Shown: one piece after another, positions 33,431 through 45,403 of the stretch
How the letters are laid out: each line of letters starts with the position of its first letter
Position numbering within the stretch: the first letter of the stretch is position 1
Source: Kangiella shandongensis
GTDB taxonomy: Bacteria; Pseudomonadota; Gammaproteobacteria; Enterobacterales; Kangiellaceae
DNA length: 64,000 nt
Direction of reading: 5' to 3'
Assembly: GCF_020005365.1 (NCBI RefSeq)
Contig: NZ_JACNML010000005.1
Span: forward strand, 62,001-126,000
The notes under the pieces: generated by a model
What the model was told of the DNA's origin: nothing
Database searches by the model: none
What the model saw: only the letters and a program-made list of their open reading frames with translations
Translations under genes and position numbers: made by a program

Positions 33431-34250
33431 CTGCTTAACCCAATCAACAGTTACTTCTACACATAGCGAAACGCTACGTGACTCAAGGACGCGGAATTTT
33501 ATAGGAATTATAAGACGAATGCAATGCTCTGAGCCCTGTTTTTTCAAGGGTTTGCTGCAATAATTCCGCATTTTACTTATTTAGTGCTCGTCAGGGCACA
33601 GGAATACCACATCTAGTGTTTTTTAGATAACCTCTTTCCAGGAGGTGTGGATAACTTTAACACAATAATTGAAAAGATCTAATAGGAAAAACCTATAAAA
33701 ATAAGAAAAACTGGGCTTTCGAGCAGAAAGCCTCAAAATAAAGCTATTATCTTTTTATTTTTAATCCAATCTGAACAAGTTGTCGTGTAATAAATATAAA
33801 TAAATATTTAAAGATCTTATTATTATTATTAGTCAAGCTGTTTTCTGTTGATAACTCTTTTTTATTATATAATTTCAAAAGCTTATCAAAATGATAAACC
33901 CGTTAATTAATTGTCTTTAAGCTAGTGTTTAAATATTTAATAAGTGTTGTTTTTTTACATTTTAGGCTCTTTTGCACAGTTTTTTGCTTTTTTTATACCT
34001 TATTTAATAACAGATTGTTCTTTTGGGCGGTGTTTGTTTTGCTTTTGTGTAATTAGTCCCCGATCCTGGTTTTGATACGGTTGACCTATATTTTAATATT
34101 TTTCCTAAAACTGTGGATATTTAGTTCATATGGATCTACACTAGCCTGACGCTGTGGAAAAACAGAAGGGTATCCTTAACATTAGCCAATTTTCTATGGT
34201 ATGTCGTTTTTTAAAACAATATAATAATCAAGGACTTGGAAGCTATTACT
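33431..34250. other. oriC: Probable chromosomal replication origin oriC
   Basis: This gap of about 800 bp holds no gene and is very AT-rich, especially 33660-34020. A consensus DnaA box (TGTGGATAA) lies at 33646-33654, with one-mismatch forms at 33846-33854 (TGTTGATAA) and 34112-34120 (TGTGGATAT) and a weaker TGTGGAAAA at 34153-34161, all in the same orientation. The run at 33787-33835 (ATAAATATAAATAAATATTT followed by GATCTTATTATTATTATTAG) is a good candidate unwinding element. Transcription diverges here, rpmH leftward and dnaA rightward, as at gammaproteobacterial origins of the Pseudomonas type. Promoters of rpmH and dnaA must also lie inside. Confidence 0.85.
33714..33732 (-). terminator. 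Hairpin at the left side of oriC, terminator-like leftward
   Basis: GGCTTTC and GAAAGCC flank a 5-nt loop. Read leftward, it is followed after three bases by TTTTTCTTATTTTT. It could stop transcripts leaving the origin leftward before rpmH, but the T run is not immediate. Confidence 0.35.
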
Positions 34251-35657
34251 ATGTCCAATAGCATCTGGCGTAACTGCCTACAACGATTACAATCTGAGTT
34301 ATCGGTTACCGAATTCAATACTTGGATAAAACCATTGCAGGTTCGAGAGACAGATAAGGAAATGGCTCTATTTGCGCCAAATCCTTTCTTCGTTGACTGG
34401 ATACGACAGCAATACCTCGATCGAATTACTGAAGTTGTGAGCAGCAAATCTGAGCAGGCTCAACTGCAAATATCATTGCATGTTGGTAATGCGCAAATAG
34501 AAACAGTCAGTAGGCAACCTGCGGCTACGCCATCAAAAAGTAATGGTACGAATGGTCATTCCGCTTCCGGTCAGTCCATGGCTAATGCTTCTGGAGCTAA
34601 CACCAACTTCAATCAGGTAGCGAAGTCGAGTTTTCCTCAGAATAATCTCAATAATAAGTTTACTTTCGGTAACTTTGTTGAAGGTAAGTCTAACCAGCTA
34701 GCGCGGGCCGCCGCCGAACAGGTCGCTGAAAATCCCGGCATCTCGTATAATCCGTTACTGATCTATGGCGGTGTTGGTCTCGGTAAAACTCACCTGATGC
34801 ACTCGGTGGGTAACTTGATTCTTAATGACAAGCCGGATTCCAAAATTGTTTACCTCCATTCTGAGCGTTTTATGGCTAATATGGTTAAAGCGCTACAGAG
34901 TAACAGTATGGATGCCTTTAAAAATTATTACCGTTCGGTGGATGCGCTTCTAATTGATGATATTCAGTTTTTTGCCAACAAAGGGCGGACTCAGGAAGAG
35001 TTTTTCCATACTTTCAATAACTTAATTGAAAAGAATAAACAGGTTATTATTACCTGTGATCGTTATCCCAAAGAAATTGAGGGGCTGGAGGAAAGGTTAA
35101 AATCACGCTTTGGTTGGGGACTAACGGTCGCTATCGAACCGCCGGATCTGGAAACGCGAGTGGCTATTCTAATGAGTAAAGCCAATCAGTCTAAAATCGA
35201 GCTGCCGCATGAAGTTGCTTTCTTTATTGCAAAACGCATCCGCTCTAATGTACGTGAACTGGAAGGCGCGCTAAAGCGAGTTATTGCCAACGCTCAGTTT
35301 ACCGGCCGTGCCATTACCCTGGACTTTGTAAAAGATGCTTTAAAAGATTTGATTGCTGCGCAAGATAAACTGATATCCATTGATAATATTCAAAAAACTG
35401 TCGCCAGCTATTACAAGATTAAAGTTTCTGATCTATTATCTAAGAGGCGTAGCCGCTCTATTACTCGGCCGCGTCAGATGGCTATGACGTTAGCTAAAAA
35501 ATTAACCAATCATAGCTTGCCAGAAATCGGGGATGCATTTGGCGGTCGTGATCACACTACGGTATTACATGCCTGCCGAAAAGTTGACGAATTAAAAAGT
35601 GAAAGTGTTGATATTGAAGAGGATTACTCTAATCTATTAAGAACACTATCAACATAA
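34251..35657 (+). CDS. dnaA: Chromosomal replication initiator protein DnaA
   Basis: DnaA binds oriC boxes and melts the origin. Domain I is at the N-terminus ([23 protein letters not shown]), domain II is a Ser/Asn-rich linker (about 85-135), domain III is the AAA+ ATPase with Walker [16 protein letters not shown] and Walker [12 protein letters not shown], and domain IV ends with the DNA-reading signature [19 protein letters not shown] at 34251 gives 468 residues (E. coli 467); the frame also opens at a TTG five codons upstream. GGAAG lies 8 nt before the ATG. It heads dnaA-dnaN-recF-gyrB. Confidence 0.99.
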   Translation: MSNSIWRNCLQRLQSELSVTEFNTWIKPLQVRETDKEMALFAPNPFFVDWIRQQYLDRITEVVSSKSEQAQLQISLHVGNAQIETVSRQPAATPSKSNGTNGHSASGQSMANASGANTNFNQVAKSSFPQNNLNNKFTFGNFVEGKSNQLARAAAEQVAENPGISYNPLLIYGGVGLGKTHLMHSVGNLILNDKPDSKIVYLHSERFMANMVKALQSNSMDAFKNYYRSVDALLIDDIQFFANKGRTQEEFFHTFNNLIEKNKQVIITCDRYPKEIEGLEERLKSRFGWGLTVAIEPPDLETRVAILMSKANQSKIELPHEVAFFIAKRIRSNVRELEGALKRVIANAQFTGRAITLDFVKDALKDLIAAQDKLISIDNIQKTVASYYKIKVSDLLSKRRSRSITRPRQMAMTLAKKLTNHSLPEIGDAFGGRDHTTVLHACRKVDELKSESVDIEEDYSNLLRTLST

Positions 35658-35694
35658 TAATTTTCAATAAGGGCTTTCTATAAAGGGTATTCTT

Positions 35695-36798
35695 ATGCGT
35701 TTTACCATTACACGGGAACAGTTATTAACACCATTACAATCGGTTAGTGGCGCGGTCGAAAAGCGTCAAACGTTACCAGTTTTATCCAATGTTTTAATGG
35801 TGGTTGACGATAGTAAGCTCTCACTAACTGCTACTGATTTGGAGATTGAGCTCAAAGCGCATGTGGAGCTTGAAGGGGAGTTCGAACCAGGAGAAATTAC
35901 AGTTCCTGCGCGAAAATTACTGGATATCATTAAAAGTCTGGGGGATGGAGAAAGCGTCAAAATTGAGATGGGTGAAAATCGTTTGCGAATTACCACTCCA
36001 GGCAGCCGCTTCAATCTGTCGACCATGCCAGCCAATGAATTCCCCAGCCTTGAAGAAACTGCTAGTCTGGCGTCGTTGAATGTGTCACAGCATACCTTAA
36101 AAGAATTGATTGAAAAAACACAATTCGCTATGGCGCAGCAAGACGTTCGTTATTATCTTAACGGAATGTTATTTGAGTTTGATGAAGATAGTTTGACCTC
36201 GGTGGCTACAGACGGACATCGCCTGGCGCTGTCAAGGGAAGCCGTTAAACTCGAGTTGGATGAACGTGTCAATGCCATTATCCCGCGTAAGGGCGTGGCA
36301 GAGCTTGGTCGCCTGTTAGAACACTCAGAAGACGATATCACTTTAAGCCTTGGCTCAAACCATATAAAAATAACCGATTCGGGTTATTCCTTTACCTCTA
36401 AACTGGTGGATGGTCGTTTCCCTGAATATGATAAGGTGCTGCCGAGAAACGGTGATAAAGTTGTCATTGCGGATCGAGAAGTATTAAAGGAGTCTCTGTC
36501 GCGAGCATCTATTCTCTGTAATGAAAAGTTTCGTGGCGTTCGCTTCATGTTATCCAATGGACAAGTACGCTTGCATGCTAACAATCCCGAACAAGAAGAA
36601 GCCGAAGTCGAATTCAGTGTTGAGTACCAGGGGCCGGATCTCGAAATTGGATTCAACGTCAGTTATATGATCGATGTTATGAATACCATTAAAACGGATC
36701 AGGTCAAGCTGACTTTTATCGATGCCAATAGCAGTACTCTGATAGAAGAGGTTGATGGCGGCGAAAGTATGTATGTCGTTATGCCGATGCGACTTTAA
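35695..36798 (+). CDS. dnaN: DNA polymerase III subunit beta (sliding clamp)
   Basis: The clamp encircles DNA and tethers polymerase. The start MRFTITREQLLTPLQSVSGAVE, the block RRTLPVLSN-like KRQTLPVLSNVLM, and the C-terminal YVVMPMRL (pocket for clamp-binding peptides) are standard. The 367 residues match E. coli (366). It lies 37 bp after dnaA. Confidence 0.99.
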   Translation: MRFTITREQLLTPLQSVSGAVEKRQTLPVLSNVLMVVDDSKLSLTATDLEIELKAHVELEGEFEPGEITVPARKLLDIIKSLGDGESVKIEMGENRLRITTPGSRFNLSTMPANEFPSLEETASLASLNVSQHTLKELIEKTQFAMAQQDVRYYLNGMLFEFDEDSLTSVATDGHRLALSREAVKLELDERVNAIIPRKGVAELGRLLEHSEDDITLSLGSNHIKITDSGYSFTSKLVDGRFPEYDKVLPRNGDKVVIADREVLKESLSRASILCNEKFRGVRFMLSNGQVRLHANNPEQEEAEVEFSVEYQGPDLEIGFNVSYMIDVMNTIKTDQVKLTFIDANSSTLIEEVDGGESMYVVMPMRL

Positions 36799-36857
36799 AT
36801 GCTTCCGCACTTTACCAGAACCGCATTTTCACTTGTTTTAATCGTTAGTCACTGATA

Positions 36858-37964
36858 GTGCACATTCATCAATTATCTCTTTCCAATGTGAGAAACCTGG
36901 AGCAAACCTCCATGGATTTCTCACCTCGGCTCAATATTATTTATGGTCCCAATGCCGCCGGAAAAAGCAGTATTCTTGAGGCGTTGTATTTATTGGGCAA
37001 TGGCCGCTCTTTCCGAACAAGCAAACATAGCAAAGTTATTGCTGACAACGAACAACAATTAACCCTGTTCTCACGTTTGAACTCCTGTGGCGTAAATCAT
37101 CAGCTTGGCGTGTCGCGTAACCGTAGTGGCGATGTCACTATCAAGCTCAACACTGAGTCGGTTAAACAACTTTCCCGTTTAGCAAAGTTATTCCCAACCG
37201 AGCTTCTGTCACCGGAGCAGTACGACTTATTGGTGAAGGGCCCAAGCGGTCGACGCAAACAGTTGGACTGGGGAGTGTTCCACGTGGAACATTCTGTCCT
37301 TGGTTTGTGGCAAAAGAGTCATAAGCTCCTACAGCATCGGAATCAGTTGCTGAAGCAAAGAGCACCTTATAGTGATGTTGCTGTCTGGGATAAGCAGTTA
37401 GTTGACTTATCCACACAAGTTACTCAACTTCGGCGGCAGTATTGTGATAAAATAAGGCCTTTATTTAAACAGTTAAGTCAGCGCTTTTTAACAGGTTTGG
37501 ACGTCGATATTGATGTCTACCCCGGCTGGTCGGATAAAGACGAGCAGGGGTTAGAAACCCTTTATAAGGTTCAGTTTGTTAAAGATCAGCAACTGGGTTT
37601 TACCCAGTCAAGCATTCATAAAGCTGATTTAAAGTTTTACATTGATGAGAAGAAGAAGGCCGGAGATTATCTTTCTCGCGGTCAGCAAAAACTGTTAATA
37701 ACCGTTTTTAAGCTTGCTCAATTACAGGCAATGCAGCAGTTCGGGCAGCAGACACCGGTATTCTTATTAGATGATATTGGTGCAGAGCTGGATACCCGTC
37801 ACCAGGAAGCTCTGCTCAACGTATTGGCGGAGCAGCCTCTGGAGCAGCAGATTTTCATCACTTGCGTACATTTAGAACCCCTCAAGGCCTTAATTAGAAG
37901 GTATAATGAGGTCAAAGTGTTCCACGTGGAACATGGGGCTATACAAACAGTGACAGAGCTGTAG
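36858..37964 (+). CDS. recF: DNA replication and repair protein RecF
   Basis: RecF is an SMC-like ATPase that loads RecA at gaps with RecO and RecR. Walker A is IIYGPNAAGKSSILEALY, the signature motif is DYLSRGQQKLLITVFKLAQ and Walker B is VFLLDDIGAELD. Length 368 aa (E. coli 357). The start is GTG at 36858. The gene carries two perfect parS palindromes (37276-37291 and 37918-37933), both encoding the peptide VFHVEH, and a consensus DnaA box at 37407-37415. Confidence 0.98.
   Translation: MHIHQLSLSNVRNLEQTSMDFSPRLNIIYGPNAAGKSSILEALYLLGNGRSFRTSKHSKVIADNEQQLTLFSRLNSCGVNHQLGVSRNRSGDVTIKLNTESVKQLSRLAKLFPTELLSPEQYDLLVKGPSGRRKQLDWGVFHVEHSVLGLWQKSHKLLQHRNQLLKQRAPYSDVAVWDKQLVDLSTQVTQLRRQYCDKIRPLFKQLSQRFLTGLDVDIDVYPGWSDKDEQGLETLYKVQFVKDQQLGFTQSSIHKADLKFYIDEKKKAGDYLSRGQQKLLITVFKLAQLQAMQQFGQQTPVFLLDDIGAELDTRHQEALLNVLAEQPLEQQIFITCVHLEPLKALIRRYNEVKVFHVEHGAIQTVTEL
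37276..37291. other. parS: parS centromere site 1 (inside recF)
   Basis: TGTTCCACGTGGAACA is a perfect 16-bp palindrome identical to the parS core used by chromosomal ParB in Pseudomonas and related to the Bacillus site. ParB and ParA genes are in the same window. Confidence 0.9.
37407..37415 (+). other. Consensus DnaA box inside recF
   Basis: TTATCCACA matches the strong DnaA box exactly, about 120 bp from parS site 1. A single 9-mer can occur by chance (about 0.5 expected in 64 kb on both strands), so a role is uncertain. Confidence 0.35.
37918..37933. other. parS: parS centromere site 2 (end of recF)
   Basis: A second perfect TGTTCCACGTGGAACA palindrome, 642 bp from the first, in the last 16 codons of recF. 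Confidence 0.9.
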
Positions 37965-37974
37965 GTAGCCCTGA

Positions 37975-40431
<2,457 letters not shown>

Positions 40432-40460
40432 CACCAAACTTATAGTAAGTCTCAAGCATT

Positions 40461-40487
40461 AAAAAAGGGTCGCTAAGGCCCTTTTTT
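40461..40487. terminator. Bidirectional rho-independent terminator between gyrB and ppk2
   Basis: AAAAAAGGG and CCCTTTTTT form a 9-bp stem around a 9-nt loop. It has T runs in both directions and lies between two convergent genes. Confidence 0.85.
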
Positions 40488-40505
40488 ATAACAAGCACAG
40501 AATAT

Positions 40506-41396
40506 CTAAACGATAAGCTGGGACTTATAGTGTTCAAGCTTGTTTGCAACTTCTTCATCAAGAGATGGGTATTGCATATCAAGACTGTTTAAGGTTTCAA
40601 GAATGATATCAGAGACTGCGGCTCGCATCGCTGGTTTGTCATCAGCTGGAATAGAGTACCAGGGCGCCCATGGCGTTGATGTGGACCGTAAACAGTCTTG
40701 ATAAGCAGACATATAACTATCCCAGAGTTCGCTTTCTTTAAGATCGCTTGGTGAAAACTTCCAATTTTTGTCAGAACATTCGATACGCTTTTTAAAGCGG
40801 CGGTGTTGCTCTTCACGTGAAACGTTTAAAAAGAATTTCCGAATAATAGTACCGTTAGTGGCCAAGTGATGTTCGTGATCATTGATAGAGCGAAACCTTT
40901 GTTGCCATAAGTTTGTTAAACTATTGTGGCCAAAAGGGTCTTGCTCTAAATCATAATCGAAAGGTAGTTGTTGGGAAGATAGATATTGCGGATGAACTCT
41001 AACAACTAAGACTTCCTCGTAATAACTTCGGTTGAAAATGCCAATTCGACCTCGTTGAGGTAATAGTTTATTGGTTCGCCATAAGAAGTCATGGTCTAGC
41101 TCTTTCTTAGAGGGCTGTTTAAAGCTGGATACTTGAAAACCCGCAGGATTGACTCCGCGAAAAACGTGACGAATGGTGCTGTCTTTGCCTGCGGCATCCA
41201 TAGCTTGAAAAATTAAAAGTACCGAAAACTTATCATGCGCATAAAGTTTTTGTTGTGCCTCATAAAGTTTTTTACGGTTCGTTTTATATATTTTCTTATA
41301 GTGATCTTTATCTTTTAAATCCTTAACCGAGGTTGAGGCTGACTTTAAATCAAAAGAATTATCACACAAAAAAGGATGGTCGGTTACAGGAAACAT
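40506..41396 (-). CDS. ppk2: Polyphosphate kinase 2 family protein
   Basis: PPK2 enzymes transfer phosphate between polyphosphate and nucleotides, mostly phosphorylating AMP, ADP or GDP. The 296-residue protein has the P-loop LIFQAMDAAGKDSTIRHV, the conserved RIGIFNRSYYEEVLVVRVHP and, in the lid region, FFLNVSREEQHRRFKKRI. These fit the single-domain short PPK2 group. Whether AMP or ADP is used depends on a few residues I cannot judge with certainty. ATG at 41396 has AAAGGAG 5 nt upstream. Confidence 0.93.
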   Translation of the reverse strand: MFPVTDHPFLCDNSFDLKSASTSVKDLKDKDHYKKIYKTNRKKLYEAQQKLYAHDKFSVLLIFQAMDAAGKDSTIRHVFRGVNPAGFQVSSFKQPSKKELDHDFLWRTNKLLPQRGRIGIFNRSYYEEVLVVRVHPQYLSSQQLPFDYDLEQDPFGHNSLTNLWQQRFRSINDHEHHLATNGTIIRKFFLNVSREEQHRRFKKRIECSDKNWKFSPSDLKESELWDSYMSAYQDCLRSTSTPWAPWYSIPADDKPAMRAAVSDIILETLNSLDMQYPSLDEEVANKLEHYKSQLIV

Positions 41397-41514
41397 AAAA
41401 CTCCTTTAATATGAATATTTTACAAAACTTATGCTTTGCTTCCTTGTTTATACCTTAAAAATACGTAATATGAAAAGAGTTAATGGTTAACGATAAAAAA
41501 CAAAGGAGAAAAAT

Positions 41515-41718
41515 ATGTCAGTAGCAAAGGTTACCGAAATTATTGTTGAGTCGGAAAAAAGTTTTGAAGATGCTGTAGTGCAAGGGGTAAAACGAGCAAA
41601 CAAAACCCTTGATCAAGTTAAAGCAGCATGGATTAAAGAACAACAGGCTGTCATCGACAACGGTGAAGTGGTTGGTTTCCGAGTAGTACTAAAAGTAACA
41701 TTCTTACTAAAAGATTAA
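41515..41718 (+). CDS. Dodecin family flavin-binding protein
   Basis: This 67-residue protein (MSVAKVTEIIVESEKSFEDA, then VKAAWIKEQQAVIDNGEV, GFRVVLKVTF) is a typical dodecin, which forms hollow 12-mers that store or buffer flavins. The Trp of the flavin-stacking pair is at KAAWIKEQ and the conserved Gln in QQAVI. AAGGAGAAAAAT precedes the ATG. It is monocistronic, followed by a terminator. Confidence 0.93.
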   Translation: MSVAKVTEIIVESEKSFEDAVVQGVKRANKTLDQVKAAWIKEQQAVIDNGEVVGFRVVLKVTFLLKD

Positions 41719-41761
41719 AGATAACTTTATAATAAGTTTTTACTTAGAACTATGTATAAAG

Positions 41762-41785
41762 AGGGTGCATAGCGCACCCTTTTTG
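41762..41785 (+). terminator. Rho-independent terminator of the dodecin gene
   Basis: AGGGTGC and GCACCCT form a 7-bp stem with a 5-nt loop, followed by TTTTT. Confidence 0.9.
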
Positions 41786-41840
41786 CTGTTTAAATTTTAG
41801 ATGTTTTTTATATAGTTGTGCTTCGTAAAAACAGCGTTAA

Positions 41841-43328
41841 TTACTTACTACCCGTTAAAGAGCCGAGTATTCCGCGCAGAAGTTTTTTTCCTAAATTAGA
41901 GCCCAGTGTTCTGACTAGAGTTTTTAAGAAGGCTTCTCCAATTCCCTGGCGGTTAGAACGGCGCGTTTTTTTCTTGCGCGCGGCTTTGGCTTTTTCTTCT
42001 TTTTCGCGCAGGCGTTTGGCTTCTTCCATTTCTTTTTGCTGACGCTCTTTAAGTTGTTCTTCTTTTGCCAGTAAAATTTCGTAAGCTGACTCACGATCAA
42101 CCGCTTCATCATAAAGACCATGGACGGGCGAGGCTTTAAAGACCGTTTCACGTTCTTTATCGTCCAAGGGGCCGATGCGTGATTCCGGCGGACAAATTAA
42201 GGTTTGTTCGACGATACTGGGCCGTCCTTTTTCATCCAGTACCGATACCAATGCTTCACCAACGCCAAGTTGTGTAATAAGTGATTCGGTATCTAGTTCA
42301 GGATTCGGTCGAAAAGTTTCTGCGGCAGTTTTAACGGCTTTAAAATCTCTAGGGGTGAAAGCTCGAAGCGCATGTTGAATGCGGTTACCAAGTTGCCCCA
42401 AGACATCGTCTGGGATATCGGTTGGGTGCTGGGTAATAAAGAAGACCCCAACACCTTTAGAACGAATTAAACGAACCACTTGCTCAATACGGTCGAGTAG
42501 TGCTTTAGGGGCGTTTTCAAATAACAGGTGAGCTTCGTCAAAAAAGAATACCAGGCGAGGTTTATCAGGATCACCCACTTCTTCCATCTCTTCGAACAGT
42601 TCTGATAAAAGCCATAGCAAAAACGTGGAGTAAATCCGCGGGTTCAGCATCAGTTCTTTACTGTGCAGGATATTAATCAGGCCTCGCCCTGAGGTGTCGG
42701 TTCGCATCATATCCTGAATATTCAAAGCAGGCTCACCAAAAAACTGATCACCGCCTGAGTTTTCGAGAACTAGTAAGCGACGGACAATTGCAGCAACGCT
42801 TTGCGGTGAAACGTTACCGTATTCGCGCATAATCTCTTTGCGGTTATCGCTAAGCCAGTTGAGCATCGACCGTAAGTCCTTGATGTCCAATAATAAAAGG
42901 CCTTGTTCATCGGCAATATCAAAGGCAATATGGAGGACGCCCTCCTGGGTATCGTTAAGCTCTAAAAGGTTAGAAAGAAGGATTGGGCCCATTTCGGAAA
43001 TCGTGGTGCGTACCGGGTGGCCATGCTTGCCAAAAACGTCCCAAAAAATAACCGGATTATCGTGGGGCTGGTAGTCGGGGATGCCGATTTTTTCGATACG
43101 CTCGTCAATCTTAGGGTGGGAACCGGCGGCGCTGGCAATGCCAGATAAGTCGCCTTTAACGTCTGCGGTAAAGACTGGCACCCCCATTTTGGAGAAGCCT
43201 TCGGCCAGAACCTGCATGGTCACGGTTTTACCGGTACCTGTTGCGCCTGCAATTAAACCATGGCGGTTGGCCATTTGCGGCTTGAGCCGGATCTGTTTCT
43301 GTTGAGGGTTAGCGCCAATTAACAGCAT
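41841..43328 (-). CDS. HerA-like ATPase, YjgR/DUF853 family
   Basis: The 495-residue protein has a HerA/FtsK-type P-loop ([21 protein letters not shown]) near residue 27, then [12 protein letters not shown], Walker [17 protein letters not shown] and an arginine-finger-like stretch [20 protein letters not shown]. The C-terminal part has a highly charged coiled coil ([20 protein letters not shown]) and a basic tail with [10 protein letters not shown]. The family, typified by E. coli YjgR, has no established function. Single gene between two terminator-bounded units. Confidence 0.9.
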   Translation of the reverse strand: MLLIGANPQQKQIRLKPQMANRHGLIAGATGTGKTVTMQVLAEGFSKMGVPVFTADVKGDLSGIASAAGSHPKIDERIEKIGIPDYQPHDNPVIFWDVFGKHGHPVRTTISEMGPILLSNLLELNDTQEGVLHIAFDIADEQGLLLLDIKDLRSMLNWLSDNRKEIMREYGNVSPQSVAAIVRRLLVLENSGGDQFFGEPALNIQDMMRTDTSGRGLINILHSKELMLNPRIYSTFLLWLLSELFEEMEEVGDPDKPRLVFFFDEAHLLFENAPKALLDRIEQVVRLIRSKGVGVFFITQHPTDIPDDVLGQLGNRIQHALRAFTPRDFKAVKTAAETFRPNPELDTESLITQLGVGEALVSVLDEKGRPSIVEQTLICPPESRIGPLDDKERETVFKASPVHGLYDEAVDRESAYEILLAKEEQLKERQQKEMEEAKRLREKEEKAKAARKKKTRRSNRQGIGEAFLKTLVRTLGSNLGKKLLRGILGSLTGSK

Positions 43329-43656
43329 GGTGGTTGTCTGGTTATGATTATTAGAATTAGGTTATACCAAGACTAGGAAAAGGCAAGTGTGTATTTGGTT
43401 CGTGAGGCTAATAAAAGAGTAGGTATAAAGGTGTATTTTAAATGTGGGATAACATAAGGAAATGCTAATAAAAGCTATAGCTGAGAGTTAACTAATTGAT
43501 TATTAAAATAAAAACACCTCTGGTAAGACCTCTTTAAAATGTTAAATTTATCACAAAATAAATCTGTGGAACTTCTTGTAAAGAAGAGTTAAATCCTTTG
43601 CTATGTTTAAGTCACTAAAAAAGTGATGGATTAATATACAAAAACAAGGAGATACC
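43329..43656. other. Intergenic region upstream of the lipoprotein-subtilase pair
   Basis: The 328-bp gap is AT-rich and has no plausible gene. It holds the promoter candidate listed separately, a small hairpin TCACT-aaaaa-AGTGA near 43611-43625 and the motif CTAATAAAAG twice (about 43408 and 43463). Confidence 0.5.
43576..43604 (+). promoter_or_regulatory. Candidate sigma70 promoter of the lipoprotein-subtilase operon
   Basis: TTGTAA and TGCTAT are 17 bp apart, about 50 bp upstream of the lipoprotein start. Spacing is ideal, but the hexamers are imperfect. Confidence 0.35.
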
Positions 43657-44211
43657 ATGTTTCAAAGCAAGTCTATGAAAACGGTTGTTGCGTCTGCGAT
43701 AGCCATACTTGTCGTTTCAGGATGTGAACTCACTGGTGAAGGAAAGTTTACTGGCGGTGGTCATATGAACTCTGCTGGTGGCGATAAAAATGCTGTCTTC
43801 ACGTTTAACGTAAAAAAATGTGATGGTATGGATGCCACGGGAAAAGTGAACTATCAGGATCAGTCCGCGATTGATTTTGAAGACATTGGCGGTGTGAAGT
43901 TAAAGGCCGAGGTGACGGATTTTGGTTTGTGTACTATGGACCTTTCGAACCCTGATTTAGCTTTTGAATGTAGCTGTCTAGATCAGTATGAAGCGCAATT
44001 TACTTATGAATCGAGTAATCCTGGTGCACCTGGCAGTGGCACTGGTTATGCCTGTTTCGTTGATACCGGTGAAGGTAAAGGCAACTTTCACGGTGCGATA
44101 ACAGCATTCAGTTTAAGCGATGGTCCATTCGATGGTTATTTAAACCACGGTACTTTAAATGGGAACGTACAGGATCATGGCTGCCCAAGCAGCGATGAAG
44201 AAACAGAATAA
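43657..44211 (+). CDS. Secreted lipoprotein, post-COAP-like beta-rich domain
   Basis: The 184-residue product has a lipoprotein signal ending in VVSGC (acylated Cys23), and a beta-rich mature part beginning GEGKFTGGGHMNSAGG. The glycine-rich GGGH start resembles the domain family called post-COAP-1, often found in surface proteins of unknown role. Six further cysteines (for example KKCDG, FECSC, DHGCPS) may form disulfides. AAGGAG precedes the ATG by 6 nt. It sits 14 bp before the subtilase, so the two are co-expressed and may act together, for example as anchor or inhibitor. That pairing is inference. Confidence 0.75.
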   Translation: MFQSKSMKTVVASAIAILVVSGCELTGEGKFTGGGHMNSAGGDKNAVFTFNVKKCDGMDATGKVNYQDQSAIDFEDIGGVKLKAEVTDFGLCTMDLSNPDLAFECSCLDQYEAQFTYESSNPGAPGSGTGYACFVDTGEGKGNFHGAITAFSLSDGPFDGYLNHGTLNGNVQDHGCPSSDEETE

Positions 44212-44225
44212 ACAAGGAGTGAATA

Positions 44226-45383
44226 ATGTTTAAGAAAAGTTTAATAACGTTATTAATAAGCGGTGCCGTTGTGGCACAGGCGGATCAAACTGATGATATA
44301 CGTCTGGTGTTCGAATACAACCAGGGCAAGAAAGAAGCCTTGGTTAATCAAGTGAAAGCTGCTGGAGGGCAAATTAATATTGAGCTGGATGAGGATAATT
44401 CTTTTGCAGCCACCATTAGTAAACACACCTTCAAGCAATTAAAAAAGTCTAAGGTCATTAAATCCGTAGAAATAGATGCGGTAAGAAAATTTATTCCGTC
44501 AGACTTTGAGACCGAAAGCTTCACCGATTTTGCGCCTTATGGTTTAGCCATGGTACAGGCCGATCAGCTGACGTATCAGGGCGGCGTCAAAGTTTGTATT
44601 ATGGATACGGGCTATTCGTTAGGACATTCGGATTTACCGGCTACCGGTGTTGATGGCGAGAGTGAAGGGGCGGGTCCCTGGAACGTTGATGGTCACGGTC
44701 ATGGTACCCATGTTGCAGGTACCATTGCTGCGCTGGACGGCAACGGTGGCCTGACTGGTGTACTCGGTTCGGGTTCTCCTGAACTGCATATTGTACGCGT
44801 ATTTGATAGTGGCGGTGGCTTTGTCTATGCCTCTGATTTAGCCGGTGCTGCTTCAGACTGTGCGGATGCTGGTGCAAAAGTTATCAATATGAGCCTAGGC
44901 GGTGCTTTTGCAACTAAAGTTGAACAGCGTGCGTTCGATAGAGTGGAAAAAGCAGGTGTTATTTCTGTCGCTGCAGCCGGTAACGATGGTAACTCTACTC
45001 ACTCCTATCCTGCGTCCTATGACTCGGTCGTGTCAGTCGCTGCAGTAGATGATACAGAGACGGTTGCAGACTTCTCGCAGACGACGACACAGGTTGAGTT
45101 AGCAGCGCCGGGCGTGGACGTACTATCAACCTATCCAGGAGATGCGTATGCATATGCTTCGGGTACTTCAATGGCATCGCCGCATACGGCGGGTGTAACG
45201 GCGTTGGTATGGAGTCATTTCCCTAACTGTAATAACTATGAGATCCGAAATGCGTTAGGCGCATCGGCGAAAGATCTGGGCGATCCAGGTCGAGATTACT
45301 CTTATGGTTATGGTCTGGTACAGGCTAAAGCTGCTTATGACTACCTGATGGCTAATGGCTGTGATGGTAAAGGCAAGAAGTAA
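44226..45383 (+). CDS. Secreted S8 family serine peptidase (subtilase)
   Basis: An exported protease of 385 residues. Parts: signal peptide about 1-19 (MFKKSLITLLISGAVVAQA), an inhibitor-type propeptide about 25-90, and the catalytic domain. The triad is Asp127 (CIMDTGY), His159 (HGTHVAG) and Ser315 (GTSMASPH) with oxyanion Asn253 (AAAGNDGN). The protein stops soon after the catalytic domain with a short Cys-containing tail. AAGGAG lies 8 nt before ATG. Its targets are unknown; extracellular protein degradation is the usual role in marine bacteria. Confidence 0.95.
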   Translation: MFKKSLITLLISGAVVAQADQTDDIRLVFEYNQGKKEALVNQVKAAGGQINIELDEDNSFAATISKHTFKQLKKSKVIKSVEIDAVRKFIPSDFETESFTDFAPYGLAMVQADQLTYQGGVKVCIMDTGYSLGHSDLPATGVDGESEGAGPWNVDGHGHGTHVAGTIAALDGNGGLTGVLGSGSPELHIVRVFDSGGGFVYASDLAGAASDCADAGAKVINMSLGGAFATKVEQRAFDRVEKAGVISVAAAGNDGNSTHSYPASYDSVVSVAAVDDTETVADFSQTTTQVELAAPGVDVLSTYPGDAYAYASGTSMASPHTAGVTALVWSHFPNCNNYEIRNALGASAKDLGDPGRDYSYGYGLVQAKAAYDYLMANGCDGKGKK

Positions 45384-45403
45384 TCCAGAAAACTCACCAA
45401 ATA

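Noticed and set aside
40809-40824. CTCTTCACGTGAAACG in ppk2, similar to the Bacillus parS
   Set aside because: The left arm has three mismatches, and the sites in recF use the CCACGTGG core instead. Not a credible ParB site.
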